Both the position numbers and the translations under genes were made by a program. This document shows, one piece after another, positions 28,336 to 37,021 of a stretch of DNA of 64,000 nucleotides. A model generated the notes under the pieces. It did not search any database and was not told where the DNA came from. It worked only from the letters and a program-made list of their open reading frames with translations. The DNA comes from JBBDSU01 sp040904825. GTDB taxonomy: Bacteria > Actinomycetota > Nitriliruptoria > Nitriliruptorales > Nitriliruptoraceae. The DNA lies in assembly GCA_040904825.1 (NCBI GenBank), contig JBBDSU010000050.1, positions 38,801 to 102,800 of the forward strand, read 5' to 3'. The stretch's first letter is position 1. The number at the start of each line of letters is the position of its first letter.

Positions 28336-29265
28336 ATGCCCGTGACGCCGCTCGGCAGGCCCCTGCTCATTGTCAACCCTGCTGCCGGTCACGGACGTCG
28401 CGCAGTGCTTTCGAGGTTGCAAGCTGGTCTCCGCCACGCCGGTGTCGACCACGATGTCGTTATGACTCAGGCGCGAGGCCACGCCGTCGATATCGCTCGC
28501 GCTGCTGTGGCAGACGGACGTCGCTACCTGATCGCTGTCGGCGGTGACGGCACGATCCATGAAGTGGTCAACGGCCTCATCGATCCGACAACAGGTCGCG
28601 CGCACGCTGCAGAAACAGTGCTGGGAATCGTCAGTGCGGGAAGCGGCAGCGACTTTGCGCGGACGTTTGGGCTTGATCGTTCTCCTGAACGATTGGTGAG
28701 GCATCTGCTAGGCGACGCGTGGATGGAGATCGATCTGGGACGCATTCGGCTAACGGGGTTGGATGGTGGCGAGCGGGCCGTCGTATTCGCAAATGTTGCT
28801 GAAGCAGGCTTTGGCGCCCGAGCTGCGCGGGTTGCGGGCCGACTGCCACGCCGATGGGGACAGGCGCGCTACGCGGTCGGCATCGTCGCTGCGTGGGGAA
28901 AGTTCCGCCGTGTAGAAACAACCGTCACCGTCGACGGCGGCACTATCACCGAACGATTGTGCAACGTCATCGCCGCCAATGGCCAGTTCTTTGGCGGGGG
29001 CTTGCACGTTGCCCCCCGTGCGGTGCCTGCTGATGGCCGGTTTGACGTGCAGACGTGGGGAGGCAGTGTCACCGATGTGGTGCGTGCGTCCCGGTTGCTT
29101 CGTCGGGGTGACCACCTTGCGCGCGACGACGTCCGAGCATGGTCGTCGACCGCACTGCATGTCGATGCCCGGCAACCACTGCCGGTTGAGGCTGACGGTG
29201 AGTACATCGGCACGACACCGGCAAGCTTCGATGTGCTGCACAAGGTGCTGCGCCTCAAGTTGTGA
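28336..29265 (+). CDS. Diacylglycerol/sphingosine kinase-like lipid kinase (YegS/DagK family)
   Basis: ATP-dependent lipid kinase, probably recycling diacylglycerol to phosphatidate. 309 aa; ATG with ACAGGAG just upstream. NPAAG at 14-18, GGDGT at 69-73 and GSGSDFA at 102-108 (usually GTGNDFA) define the catalytic fold. The C-terminal beta sandwich has the DGRFDVQTW and PVEADGE segments. The 172 bases upstream after helY contain a TACGAT -10-like hexamer near 28210. Confidence 0.88.
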   Translation: MPVTPLGRPLLIVNPAAGHGRRAVLSRLQAGLRHAGVDHDVVMTQARGHAVDIARAAVADGRRYLIAVGGDGTIHEVVNGLIDPTTGRAHAAETVLGIVSAGSGSDFARTFGLDRSPERLVRHLLGDAWMEIDLGRIRLTGLDGGERAVVFANVAEAGFGARAARVAGRLPRRWGQARYAVGIVAAWGKFRRVETTVTVDGGTITERLCNVIAANGQFFGGGLHVAPRAVPADGRFDVQTWGGSVTDVVRASRLLRRGDHLARDDVRAWSSTALHVDARQPLPVEADGEYIGTTPASFDVLHKVLRLKL

Positions 29266-29328
29266 CCTGACAATCCAACACCGCAATGACCAGACTGCGG
29301 CGACGGGAATCCACTGACGAGGAATGCT

Positions 29329-30429
29329 GTGATGTCGGTTGATCGATTGCAAGCGTTGCAGACGCAGATGCGTGACGCCGATGTGGCCGTCACGCTCATA
29401 GGACCGGGCCCTGATCTGCGGTACCTGGTCGGTTACCACGCACTGCCACTCGAACGCCTGACGTTGCTGATCGTTCCCGCACACGGCGACGCATCGCTGG
29501 TGGTACCCGAACTCGAGGTCGAACGTGCGACGAGATCAGGTGCCGGGACCTTTGCAGAACTTGTTGAGTGGGCTGAAACCGACGATCCGCTTGATATGGC
29601 GGTGTCTCGATTCGCTGGAACGGTCTCATCAGGAGGGGGGTGTATTGCTGTTCAAGACCGGATGTGGGCATCATTCCTTCTCGGATTTCAACATCGTGTA
29701 GCAGCCGAATGGCTGCCAGCCTCGCGGCTGATGCGTTCATTGCGAATGATCAAGACTCCAGAGGAAATCAAAGCTCTGGCCGCCGCCGGACGAGCTATCG
29801 ACGCCGTTCACGCTCAGGTTCCGTCGCTGCTGGCGGAAGGCAGGAGCGAACGCGACATAGGGCACGAAATTGCCGAATTGATCCTGGTCGAACATGAAGA
29901 GGTGAATTTTGTCATCGTGGCTTCGGGGCCCCACGGTGCGTCGCCTCATCATGAGACCGGAGATCGACGTCTCGTGGAGGGTGACACCGTCGTGGTTGAT
30001 ATCGGAGGGACCCGGCAAGGCTATTGCTCTGATATCACACGCAACTACGCGCTCGGTGATCCGGGTGCGGACTACGCCGCGATGCACGAGGTGCTCGAAA
30101 TTGCACAGCGGGCGGCACTTGATGCGGTTCGCCCAGGCATCACTGCGGGTGACGTTGACCGTGCTGCGCGCGACGTGCTGTCAGCCGCAGGCTACGGAGA
30201 GGCATTCATTCATCGCACGGGGCATGGCATCGGCTTAGAAGAACACGAAGAGCCATGGATAGTCGCCGGCAACACCCAGGTACTCAGGGAAGGGATGGCG
30301 TTCTCGATTGAACCGGGTGTGTACCTGCGTGATCGATATGGTGCCCGCATCGAAGACATCGTGGTGGTTGGGCCCTCCGAGGCAATCCTCCTCAATCACG
30401 TCCCGCGTTCGCTGACCGTTGTCGACTGA
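29329..30429 (+). CDS. M24 family Xaa-Pro peptidase
   Basis: Metallopeptidase of the creatinase/prolidase fold. 366 aa from the GTG at 29329, or 365 from the adjacent ATG at 29332; GAGGA lies just upstream. Metal ligands are visible: D in VVVDIGG, D in YCSDITRN, H in HRTGHGIGL, E in FSIEPGVY, E in ARIEDIV. A PepE/PepQ-like dipeptidase lies close to helY in mycobacteria too. It overlaps the following membrane protein gene. Confidence 0.9.
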   Translation: MMSVDRLQALQTQMRDADVAVTLIGPGPDLRYLVGYHALPLERLTLLIVPAHGDASLVVPELEVERATRSGAGTFAELVEWAETDDPLDMAVSRFAGTVSSGGGCIAVQDRMWASFLLGFQHRVAAEWLPASRLMRSLRMIKTPEEIKALAAAGRAIDAVHAQVPSLLAEGRSERDIGHEIAELILVEHEEVNFVIVASGPHGASPHHETGDRRLVEGDTVVVDIGGTRQGYCSDITRNYALGDPGADYAAMHEVLEIAQRAALDAVRPGITAGDVDRAARDVLSAAGYGEAFIHRTGHGIGLEEHEEPWIVAGNTQVLREGMAFSIEPGVYLRDRYGARIEDIVVVGPSEAILLNHVPRSLTVVD

Positions 30430-30824
30430 TGGACCGATCTGAACAGTCTGTGCCGGCGGACCGCGGTGAACACGATGGCGCATTCGAAGGGGGCAAACCC
30501 GGGCATGCGCCATCAGATCGCCGACGACGCACGACAATGCGGCGAGCCTTGGGGGCAGGAGGGATGGTCGCGATCATCGCGACGCTTGCCCTTGCCATGG
30601 CCGGAGCCGATGGCCGCGCAGGGTTCCAATCGATCCTGGTATTCGTCGGATTTGGGTCGATGATCGCGGCACTGACGGGAGTCGTCGGTCTCATCAGCGA
30701 CCAGGTTCGACAGCGGCCGATTTCGCTCAGGCGAGGCCTGATGATCCTGGCTTGTTTCGCTGTCAGCTTGCTGTGTCTCATCATGCTGGCAGCGCTGGCG
30801 TCCGATGGTCGCCTGCCAGCATGA
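30429..30824 (+). CDS. Small polytopic membrane protein, unknown function
   Basis: 131 aa. ATG overlaps the M24 stop as TGATG, indicating coupling. About 37 hydrophilic residues are followed by three hydrophobic segments (GGMVAIIATLALAMAG, ILVFVGFGSMIAALTGVVGLI, LMILACFAVSLLCLIMLAAL). The sequence shows no motif I can name. Its 3' end lies within a 10-bp inverted repeat. Confidence 0.65.
   Translation: MDRSEQSVPADRGEHDGAFEGGKPGHAPSDRRRRTTMRRALGAGGMVAIIATLALAMAGADGRAGFQSILVFVGFGSMIAALTGVVGLISDQVRQRPISLRRGLMILACFAVSLLCLIMLAALASDGRLPA
30783..30822. repeat. 10-bp inverted repeat with 20-base loop at the gene end
   Basis: ATGCTGGCAG at 30783-30792 and CTGCCAGCAT at 30813-30822 are perfect inverted copies enclosing 20 bases, across the last codons of the membrane protein gene. 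No T-run follows. It could be an attenuator or terminator. Confidence 0.5.
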
Positions 30825-30965
30825 ACGTGACCTGCACGCTTGATGGGATCGCAGGCTCTACGATCATGCTCGTGCGAGGTTGGCATTGATGCTGACCGGT
30901 CTGACGGCGCAGGTGCAACAAGGAAGCAACCGACGGATGGACGGCTGTTGACAACTCCGTTACCG

Positions 30966-32561
30966 GTGAGTGCGCCCGAACGGACCACAGGAGGTCACGC
31001 GCCTCGCGGGACCCTGCTGGTCGCCGACCGTGTTGTGACGCTTGGGCATGCCCGCACGACAGCAGTCGCACTGCTGGTGCGCGGCAGTCGCGTCGTGTGG
31101 GTTGGCGATGATCCGGACCTTGCCCCACCGCATCACGATCAGATTGATCTTCGCGGATGCGTGATCGGCCCCGGCTTTGTTGACGCGCATGCGCACATGA
31201 CGACATACGGCCTTGCACAGGCCGGCTTGGACGTGTCGGGCATTTCCCGTGCTGCGGATTTGCTGCACGCGATCGGCGCGTATGCCGCGCATCACACCGG
31301 CAGAGTGGTGTGGGGTCATGGTCTGGATGGACATGGCTTCGTTGATGAATTTCCTGGCCCGGACGAGATCGCAGAAGTTGCCCTTGGTCGCGCTGTGTTC
31401 GTGGCATTTGCCGATGGCCACACGAGCCTGGTCGATCGCCGCACACTTGCGTCAGCGCCTCTCGCTCGTTCAGACGGTGTCGAGCGCGACGGTCATGGCG
31501 CCCCCACCGGACTGCTCCGGCGCGAGGCGAACAACATCGCACGGCGGTGGAGCATCGGTGCAATCGATGACCATCAGTTGACCGCTGCACGCCATAGTGC
31601 GGCAGATGCAGCCGTTGCGTGCGGCATCGTCTCTGTTCACGAGATGGGTGGTCCTGACATGATGGGGCTGACCGATTTCGATGCATGGATCGCCGGATGC
31701 TGGCCTGTAGAAGTCATCGGCTATTGGGGCGCATTGGATGTCGAAGTCGCACTGTCACGAGAGTTGCGGCAAGTTGGTGGGGATCTGTGCCTCGATGGGT
31801 CGTTCGGTGCACATACGGCCGCGCTCACCGCTCCATATGCCGACGTTCCCGGGCAGGCTGGGACGCTTGAACTCGATGACGCGACACTGGCGGCGTGGCT
31901 GTTGGAAGCATCCTTGGCGGGACTCCAGACGTCGCTGCATGCAGTGGGCGACGCTGCCCTGCGACAGTTGATCCGATGTTGGAGATCAGTCGAGGAGCAC
32001 CTCGAACAGCGCGCATCGGATGGAATGATCCGCCGAGGTCGCCACCGGGTGGAGCACGCAGAGCTTCTGCCCATTGATGTCCTCGATGACCTCGCTTCAC
32101 TCGGGATCGTCGTATCAACCCAGCCCAATTCCCTGGGCCGCTGGGGCAGGATTGGCAGCATGTACAGCGATCGCCTGGGAGAAGAGCGCCTGCAGCAACT
32201 GCATCCTTACCGGGCGATCACCGATCACGGCGTAGGGTTGGCGTTCGGCGGAGCGTCCAACGGGGGCCCATTAGATCCATGGCGATGGATCAGATCGGCG
32301 GAACAACACCCGTCGGCCAAGAGCCGCGTGAGTCGGCTTGAAGCAGTGTCGATGTCGACGTTGGGCGGTCGCCACGCGGCCCGCCAAGAACGCTATGTCG
32401 GTGTCGTCCGTGCGGGCATGCGTGCCGACCTCGCGGTCTTCGAGGGCGACCCCTACAACGACGAGGACCCCACTGACGCCAGGTGTGTCTTGACGGTCGT
32501 GCAGGGCAGGGTCGCTCATGGCGAGGCGCCGTTGCCGGATGCGCCCGGTCGTACCCACTGA
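30966..32561 (+). CDS. YtcJ-like metal-dependent amidohydrolase
   Basis: Amidohydrolase-superfamily enzyme (amidohydro_3 type), substrate unknown. It has the metal-binding DAHAHM motif, later SVHEMGG, LHAVGDAA and HRVEHAELL histidines, and a final ADLAVFEGDPYN strand. The barrel begins at TLLVADRVVTLG. I use the GTG at 30966 (531 aa) because the frame upstream to TTG 30840/ATG 30843 (up to 573 aa) looks unlike the family and spans a TACGAT -10-like element at 30859-30864. No start has a good ribosome site, so the N-terminus is uncertain. Confidence 0.82.
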   Translation: MSAPERTTGGHAPRGTLLVADRVVTLGHARTTAVALLVRGSRVVWVGDDPDLAPPHHDQIDLRGCVIGPGFVDAHAHMTTYGLAQAGLDVSGISRAADLLHAIGAYAAHHTGRVVWGHGLDGHGFVDEFPGPDEIAEVALGRAVFVAFADGHTSLVDRRTLASAPLARSDGVERDGHGAPTGLLRREANNIARRWSIGAIDDHQLTAARHSAADAAVACGIVSVHEMGGPDMMGLTDFDAWIAGCWPVEVIGYWGALDVEVALSRELRQVGGDLCLDGSFGAHTAALTAPYADVPGQAGTLELDDATLAAWLLEASLAGLQTSLHAVGDAALRQLIRCWRSVEEHLEQRASDGMIRRGRHRVEHAELLPIDVLDDLASLGIVVSTQPNSLGRWGRIGSMYSDRLGEERLQQLHPYRAITDHGVGLAFGGASNGGPLDPWRWIRSAEQHPSAKSRVSRLEAVSMSTLGGRHAARQERYVGVVRAGMRADLAVFEGDPYNDEDPTDARCVLTVVQGRVAHGEAPLPDAPGRTH

Positions 32562-32634
32562 CGTCCGACTGGCTTTGTCACGCGCAGATATGGACCGTGT
32601 GCCGCGACGCGACTAGTTTCCGCTCGTCATCGAA

Positions 32635-32653
32635 TGCGCAAAGATATTGCGCA
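32635..32653. promoter_or_regulatory. Palindrome TGCGCAA-N5-TTGCGCA, candidate operator
   Basis: Perfect 7-base inverted arms at 32635-32641 and 32647-32653 with an AT-rich 5-base centre, in the 220-base gap between the amidohydrolase and the DUF4193-like gene. The size fits a dimeric repressor site. The rest of the gap shows no gene. Confidence 0.45.
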
Positions 32654-32781
32654 GCGGTGTGGCACTCTGGTACCAACCGCGCTCTGCTGACCGCTGATCC
32701 GCTGCATTACGCCGCCGGTCGCAGTGTGCGTGTGGATCTGTATCGCAATCGTCACGTCATGGTGACCCCAAGGAGTTGTGG

Positions 32782-33216
32782 ATGGCTGATCGGTCGACGA
32801 CGACCGACGACCTCGAGGAGGGCGTCGGTCCCGATGAACTCGATGAACTCGATGACGACCTCGACGACGAGGCCGATGCTGACGATGACATTGATCTCGA
32901 GAACGGTGCGGACGAGGATCTCGAAGATGATCTCAACGACGGAGTGCTCGAAGTCGAAGACCTCGGGGGAGCGGGCATCGATGAGGCGGTAGCGCGCGAG
33001 GACCTCGACGACCTTGAGCCAGACGAGTTCACGGTCGTTGTTGCTGCCGCGACTGACACCTTTGACGAAGATGACTTGGCGCCTGCGTCGTTGATTGCTG
33101 ATGGTGACGATGACGGCCTGCGAGCTGGAGAGTTCGTGTGCCGGTCGTGTCACCTAGCTCGGCGTGATACGCAACTGGCTGATTCCAAGCGGATGCTCTG
33201 TCGCGACTGCGCATGA
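32782..33216 (+). CDS. DUF4193-like acidic protein with C-terminal zinc ribbon
   Basis: 144 aa from the ATG at 32782, with AGGAG 7 bases upstream (a GTG at 32776 is possible). Residues about 10-85 are extremely Asp/Glu-rich. The C-terminal FVCRSCHLARRD and LCRDC carry four cysteines, C120, C123, C140 and C143, forming a zinc ribbon. Actinobacterial DUF4193 proteins are about 100 aa and end in a very similar cysteine module; here the acidic region is longer. Function is unknown. It overlaps lnt as ATGA. Confidence 0.8.
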   Translation: MADRSTTTDDLEEGVGPDELDELDDDLDDEADADDDIDLENGADEDLEDDLNDGVLEVEDLGGAGIDEAVAREDLDDLEPDEFTVVVAAATDTFDEDDLAPASLIADGDDDGLRAGEFVCRSCHLARRDTQLADSKRMLCRDCA

Positions 33217-34808
33217 CGCCACGCTGGGCAGTGGCGGCGCCGTGGCTTGTTGCTGCCGCTTCGGGATTCGCGCTCTTCGCGGCTAGCGCGCCACTCGGAT
33301 GGTGGCAGGCAAGCCTTGTGCATGCCCCTGTGCTCATCGCTGCGATGTGGTTGGGCGAGCACGTCGATGGTTCATTGACGCGCGGGCGCGCTGCAGCTTT
33401 AGGTGCGGTCGCTGGTGCCGTGGCTTTCGGCCCGATGCTGTCGTGGCTCGTCGCACCCGCTGGCCCCTTAGCGTTCGGTTTGCTCGTTGGTGTGCAGGTT
33501 GCCTGGTACGCGCTGTTGGCCGCCGTTGTCGCGCCATGGCGGCGTCATCGTGCGTTGCCTGTTATCGCTGCAGTGGTCTGGACAGGGGTTGACGCGTGGC
33601 GATCGATATTCCCGCTGAACGGTTTTGAGTGGGGAGCGATTCCGTACAGCCATGTCGACGGATCATGGTTATTGCCCGTTGCGCGTGTTCTCGGCGGGCG
33701 AGGGATCACATTGTTTGCCGTGGCTATCGGTGTGGCGGCATTGGTGGTTGGCCGTGCGTTTTGGGTGATTACACGCCATCGGGATTGGTCGTCGACGGAA
33801 GGAATGCTCACCGCTGAACGCTCGTCAGTCGCGCAGTTGGCGGGGGCGCTGTTGTTGTCGGCGGTTGTCGTCACAGCTCCACCTCCATCGACAGGAACGA
33901 TGGACATCATCGTCGCCCAGGGTCATGACGTGGAATTCTGGAGCTCTCCGGTACCCAACCTCGCCTTGCATGTGGCACGAGGACAGCGTCATCAGACGTT
34001 GGAGGCGATTGGTGATGGCCCCCTACCTGATCTGGTGGTCTGGCCCGAGAATGCCATCGATCGAGACCCCACTACCACACGCGGCCAGGAACTCGCCGAC
34101 ATCATTGATGAGGTTGCTGGCCACGCTGGCGAACTCATCACCGGGACGACACTCGACGGACCAGATCCGTCGAGAAATCGCTACGTCGCTGCCTCTCGCT
34201 ACGTCGAGGGTTTTGGCGAAGTTGAGCGTTATACGAAACGACGTCTCGTTCCATTTGGCGAGTACGTGCCCTTGCGCCGCTACCTCGACTGGATTCCTCG
34301 GCTCGAACAAGTTCCGCGGGACGCGATTCCCGGTGACGGACCACAGGTTATGACCACCGCGACAGGCGTGCCTGTCGCGGTCGTCATCTGTTTCGAAACG
34401 TTGTTCGCTGAGCTGGTGCGGACGAACGTCTTGGCTGGCGACGAACCTGCCCAACTGATCCTGGCGATCACCAATGATGCGGCATTCCGTGTGACCGCCG
34501 AACCGGATCAGCACCTGGCGCAAAGTCGCCTGCGGGCCGTGGAAACCGGGCGATGGGTGGTGCACGGGGCGTTGTCAGGCTCTTCGGCATTCGTCGACCC
34601 TGATGGCGTTGTGCACGATGCGACCGCATTGTTTGCCGCTGATGCTATTCGGCGAGACGTTCCGCTGGTCAGTGGGTTGACGCCGTATCTGCGCGTGGGT
34701 GATCTCTTGGGGCTTGTGACCCGGGGCCTTGTCGTGGTGGCAGCGGCTATTGGTGTCGCAGGATGGTCGCATGAGCGACGTGCCGGAACCGGTCGTGGGA
34801 GGCGGTAG
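33213..34808 (+). CDS. lnt: Apolipoprotein N-acyltransferase
   Basis: Membrane enzyme that adds the third acyl chain to lipoproteins. 531 aa: about six N-terminal hydrophobic helices, a periplasmic-side nitrilase domain, and a last helix (GLVTRGLVVVAAAIGVAG). The catalytic triad is E279 in VWPENAI, K342 in YTKRRLVPFGEY, and C393 in VVICFETLF. In mycobacteria the equivalent domain is fused to the polyprenol-mannose synthase Ppm1; no such domain is present here. Confidence 0.92.
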   Translation: MTPRWAVAAPWLVAAASGFALFAASAPLGWWQASLVHAPVLIAAMWLGEHVDGSLTRGRAAALGAVAGAVAFGPMLSWLVAPAGPLAFGLLVGVQVAWYALLAAVVAPWRRHRALPVIAAVVWTGVDAWRSIFPLNGFEWGAIPYSHVDGSWLLPVARVLGGRGITLFAVAIGVAALVVGRAFWVITRHRDWSSTEGMLTAERSSVAQLAGALLLSAVVVTAPPPSTGTMDIIVAQGHDVEFWSSPVPNLALHVARGQRHQTLEAIGDGPLPDLVVWPENAIDRDPTTTRGQELADIIDEVAGHAGELITGTTLDGPDPSRNRYVAASRYVEGFGEVERYTKRRLVPFGEYVPLRRYLDWIPRLEQVPRDAIPGDGPQVMTTATGVPVAVVICFETLFAELVRTNVLAGDEPAQLILAITNDAAFRVTAEPDQHLAQSRLRAVETGRWVVHGALSGSSAFVDPDGVVHDATALFAADAIRRDVPLVSGLTPYLRVGDLLGLVTRGLVVVAAAIGVAGWSHERRAGTGRGRR

Positions 34809-34827
34809 CCTTCCCACGTTCCGCCGC

Positions 34828-34900
34828 GCCCCCGTCGTCCAGCGGCCTAGGATCCCACCCTTTCAAGGTGGTGACGCCGGTTCGAATCCGGTCGGGGGTA
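34828..34900 (+). tRNA. tRNA-Glu (anticodon TTC)
   Basis: 73-nt cloverleaf. Acceptor GCCCCCG pairs with CGGGGGT (terminal G-T as in other actinobacterial tRNA-Glu), D arm GTCC/GGAT, anticodon stem CCACC/GGTGG with loop CTTTCAA giving anticodon TTC, and a T arm with GGTTCGAATCC. The discriminator is A and the following CCG shows that CCA is not encoded. Confidence 0.95.
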
Positions 34901-34987
34901 CCGAACGAACCTGCGAGACCGTCTGGAATGCTAGCCAGCCGCACGTGGGTCTGCGATGCTGCGATCACTAACGCGAACGGCACGCTC

Positions 34988-36352
34988 ATGACCTCTGGTT
35001 CGTCCCTATCCGACGGGAATCTGTGGCTGCACTTCACTCGATCTCAGGATTGGATCGCCAGCAACGACGCGGTACCCGTCCTTTCATCGGGTGACGGATG
35101 CTGGGTCGTTGATACTGACGACCGCAGGTACTTCGATGGCCTGTCGGCGCTGTATTGCGCCCAACTGGGCTACGGGCGTCGCGATTTAGTCGCCGCCGCA
35201 GAGAAGCAGTTGCATGCGCTCCCGTTCGCCACCAACTGGGGATGGGCTCACGAGCCGGCCATTGAGTTGGCGGCCGCCATAGCTGAACGATTTCCCGGCG
35301 ATCTTGACCACGTCTTCTTCGTGAATTCGGGGTCTGAAGCGGTCGAATCGGCGATGAAGCTTGCCCTGCAGTACCACCGGATCCGTGGCGAAGATCGGTG
35401 GAAGTTCCTTTCGCGATCGTATGCTTACCACGGCACGACGTTGGGAGCGCTGGGGCTCACTGGGATACCTGCTCTGCGCAAGCCATTCGAACCGCTCAAG
35501 CCAGGGCACTTCCACGTGCCGAATACCAACCAGTACCGCTGCGCTTCTTCTGGCGCGTGTCCTCCGTGCGACCTTGCCTGTGCGCGGTCAATCGAACAGA
35601 CGATCATCGCCGAGGGGCCGGATCAGATCGCAGCCATCTTTGTTGAACCTGTCCAGAACGCCGGTGGTTGTTTGACACCGCCACCCGGATATCTCGACGA
35701 GGTACGTCAACTGTGCGACAAGTACGGCATCTTGATGGTTTCGGACGAGGTGATCTGCGGATTTGGTCGGCTGGGTACCTGGACGGGCGCAGAACGCTAT
35801 GACTATTTGCCGGATATGTTGACGTTCGCCAAAGGGGTGACCTCGGCGTACCAACCGCTTGGCGGCGTTGCCTTCAGGCGGCATATTGGGGATGTCCTGG
35901 CGTCTCAAACCGACACGATGTTCAGCCATGGATCGACTTGGGGCGGCCATCCTGTCGCAACTGCCGTTGGTATCGCCAACATTGCTGCTTTCGAGGCCGA
36001 AGGTGTGCTTGAGGCGGTTGCTTCCAACGAAGCCTGGCTCGGTGAGCAGATGAGCCAAGTCGCGCAACGGCATGAGGTCGTAGGTGATGTACGCGGTGCG
36101 GGCTACTTCTGGGCTCTCGAATTGAGTCAGCCGGCGGCCGAACGCGCGCCTTTCGAGCCGGATATCTCGTCACGGCTCCTCGACGAAGTCATCAAGCCTG
36201 GGCTGCGAAGTCGCGGGTTGATCTGCCGTGCTGACGCGCGTGACCAGTTGGTCGTGCAGATCGCGCCCCCGCTGGTCGCAACCCGCGACGAGTTGACGTT
36301 GGCTGTCGGGATCATCGACGATGTCATCGCGGACGTGGAGCGTGCGCTGTGA
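34988..36352 (+). CDS. Class-III PLP aminotransferase (omega-amino acid type)
   Basis: PLP enzyme that transaminates a terminal amine, pyruvate probably being an acceptor; the precise donor is unknown. 454 aa from the ATG at 34988. The longer frame begins inside the tRNA and an intermediate ATG at 34928 is less likely. PLP lysine is K282 in TFAKGVTSAYQPLGG; the cofactor aspartate is in VSDEVICGFGR. VNSGSEAVESAMKLA is the phosphate-binding segment. A CASSGACPPCDLAC cluster near residue 180 is a notable cysteine-rich insert. Confidence 0.88.
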   Translation: MTSGSSLSDGNLWLHFTRSQDWIASNDAVPVLSSGDGCWVVDTDDRRYFDGLSALYCAQLGYGRRDLVAAAEKQLHALPFATNWGWAHEPAIELAAAIAERFPGDLDHVFFVNSGSEAVESAMKLALQYHRIRGEDRWKFLSRSYAYHGTTLGALGLTGIPALRKPFEPLKPGHFHVPNTNQYRCASSGACPPCDLACARSIEQTIIAEGPDQIAAIFVEPVQNAGGCLTPPPGYLDEVRQLCDKYGILMVSDEVICGFGRLGTWTGAERYDYLPDMLTFAKGVTSAYQPLGGVAFRRHIGDVLASQTDTMFSHGSTWGGHPVATAVGIANIAAFEAEGVLEAVASNEAWLGEQMSQVAQRHEVVGDVRGAGYFWALELSQPAAERAPFEPDISSRLLDEVIKPGLRSRGLICRADARDQLVVQIAPPLVATRDELTLAVGIIDDVIADVERAL

Positions 36353-36367
36353 CCTCCGTAACCCATA

Positions 36368-36393
36368 CACGGTCGGTACCCTGTCGGACCGTG
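36368..36393. terminator. Hairpin after aminotransferase
   Basis: CACGGTC at 36368-36374 and GACCGTG at 36387-36393 form a 7-bp stem with a 12-base loop, 15 bases past the stop. No T-run follows, so intrinsic termination is uncertain. The remaining gap to 36553 shows no gene. Confidence 0.35.
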
Positions 36394-36553
36394 GGCGCCA
36401 TCTGGCTGTCGACTGTTGGCGCTGACGTGTAGCCGGTGAATGCGTGCTGGTCTTGGCGCGTGACGCCGCGCTGATCCCGGCGGGCGATTGCGACCGCATG
36501 ACGCAGCCCACACCCACCGCATCTGTCGTCCATCATGCATGTGTAGGAGTCCC

Positions 36554-37021
36554 GTGGCTACCAAGGTAGAGATCCAGGTACCAGCCGAGCGTCAGAAGGC
36601 GGCCCAAGCCGCCGGCAACTTCGAACTGGAGGACTTGCCTGGTCGTCTAGCGACACCCGACGCAGCCGTGCGCGTAGGCAAGGCCACGAAGGCGGACAAG
36701 CCGTTGAAGGTCGTCCGTTCGCTTACAGGCATTACGAAATTGTCGCCGGGCCAGATGATCGCCAACTACGGCCGGTCGGAATCGCGATGGGCGATGGCAT
36801 TTCAGAAGCGTCGCGCCGGAGCGGCGGAATTCCACGAATTGTTGTCATATGCCCGGCAGATCATCGGATTCTCACCCGACGGTGAGCTCATGATCTGCCT
36901 CATGGGCCATGCGGGACAGGGGCCGTGCATTCCGTTGTGGGTGCCCCAGGAAGAAGTGACACTCACGGTGCAGCCCAATGACATCATCCTGCGCTTCGAT
37001 GATGTGCCGTTCGACTGGTGA
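36554..37021 (+). CDS. Hypothetical protein coupled to HisN-type phosphatase
   Basis: 155 aa from the GTG at 36554, with AGGAG 6 bases upstream; the longer frame to 36488 is rejected. I recognise no family. It is soluble and mixed alpha/beta by appearance, with a lysine-rich middle (KATKADKPLKV) and a beta-rich C-terminal half (GELMICLMGHAGQGP, VTLTVQPNDIILRFDDV). The stop overlaps the phosphatase GTG, so the two are made together. Confidence 0.75.
   Translation: MATKVEIQVPAERQKAAQAAGNFELEDLPGRLATPDAAVRVGKATKADKPLKVVRSLTGITKLSPGQMIANYGRSESRWAMAFQKRRAGAAEFHELLSYARQIIGFSPDGELMICLMGHAGQGPCIPLWVPQEEVTLTVQPNDIILRFDDVPFDW

Noticed and set aside
28126..28345. Short open frames after helY, one with an ATG overlapping the helY stop
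   Set aside because: The products are Arg/Gln-rich without motifs, and they run over the well-supported start of the lipid kinase gene.
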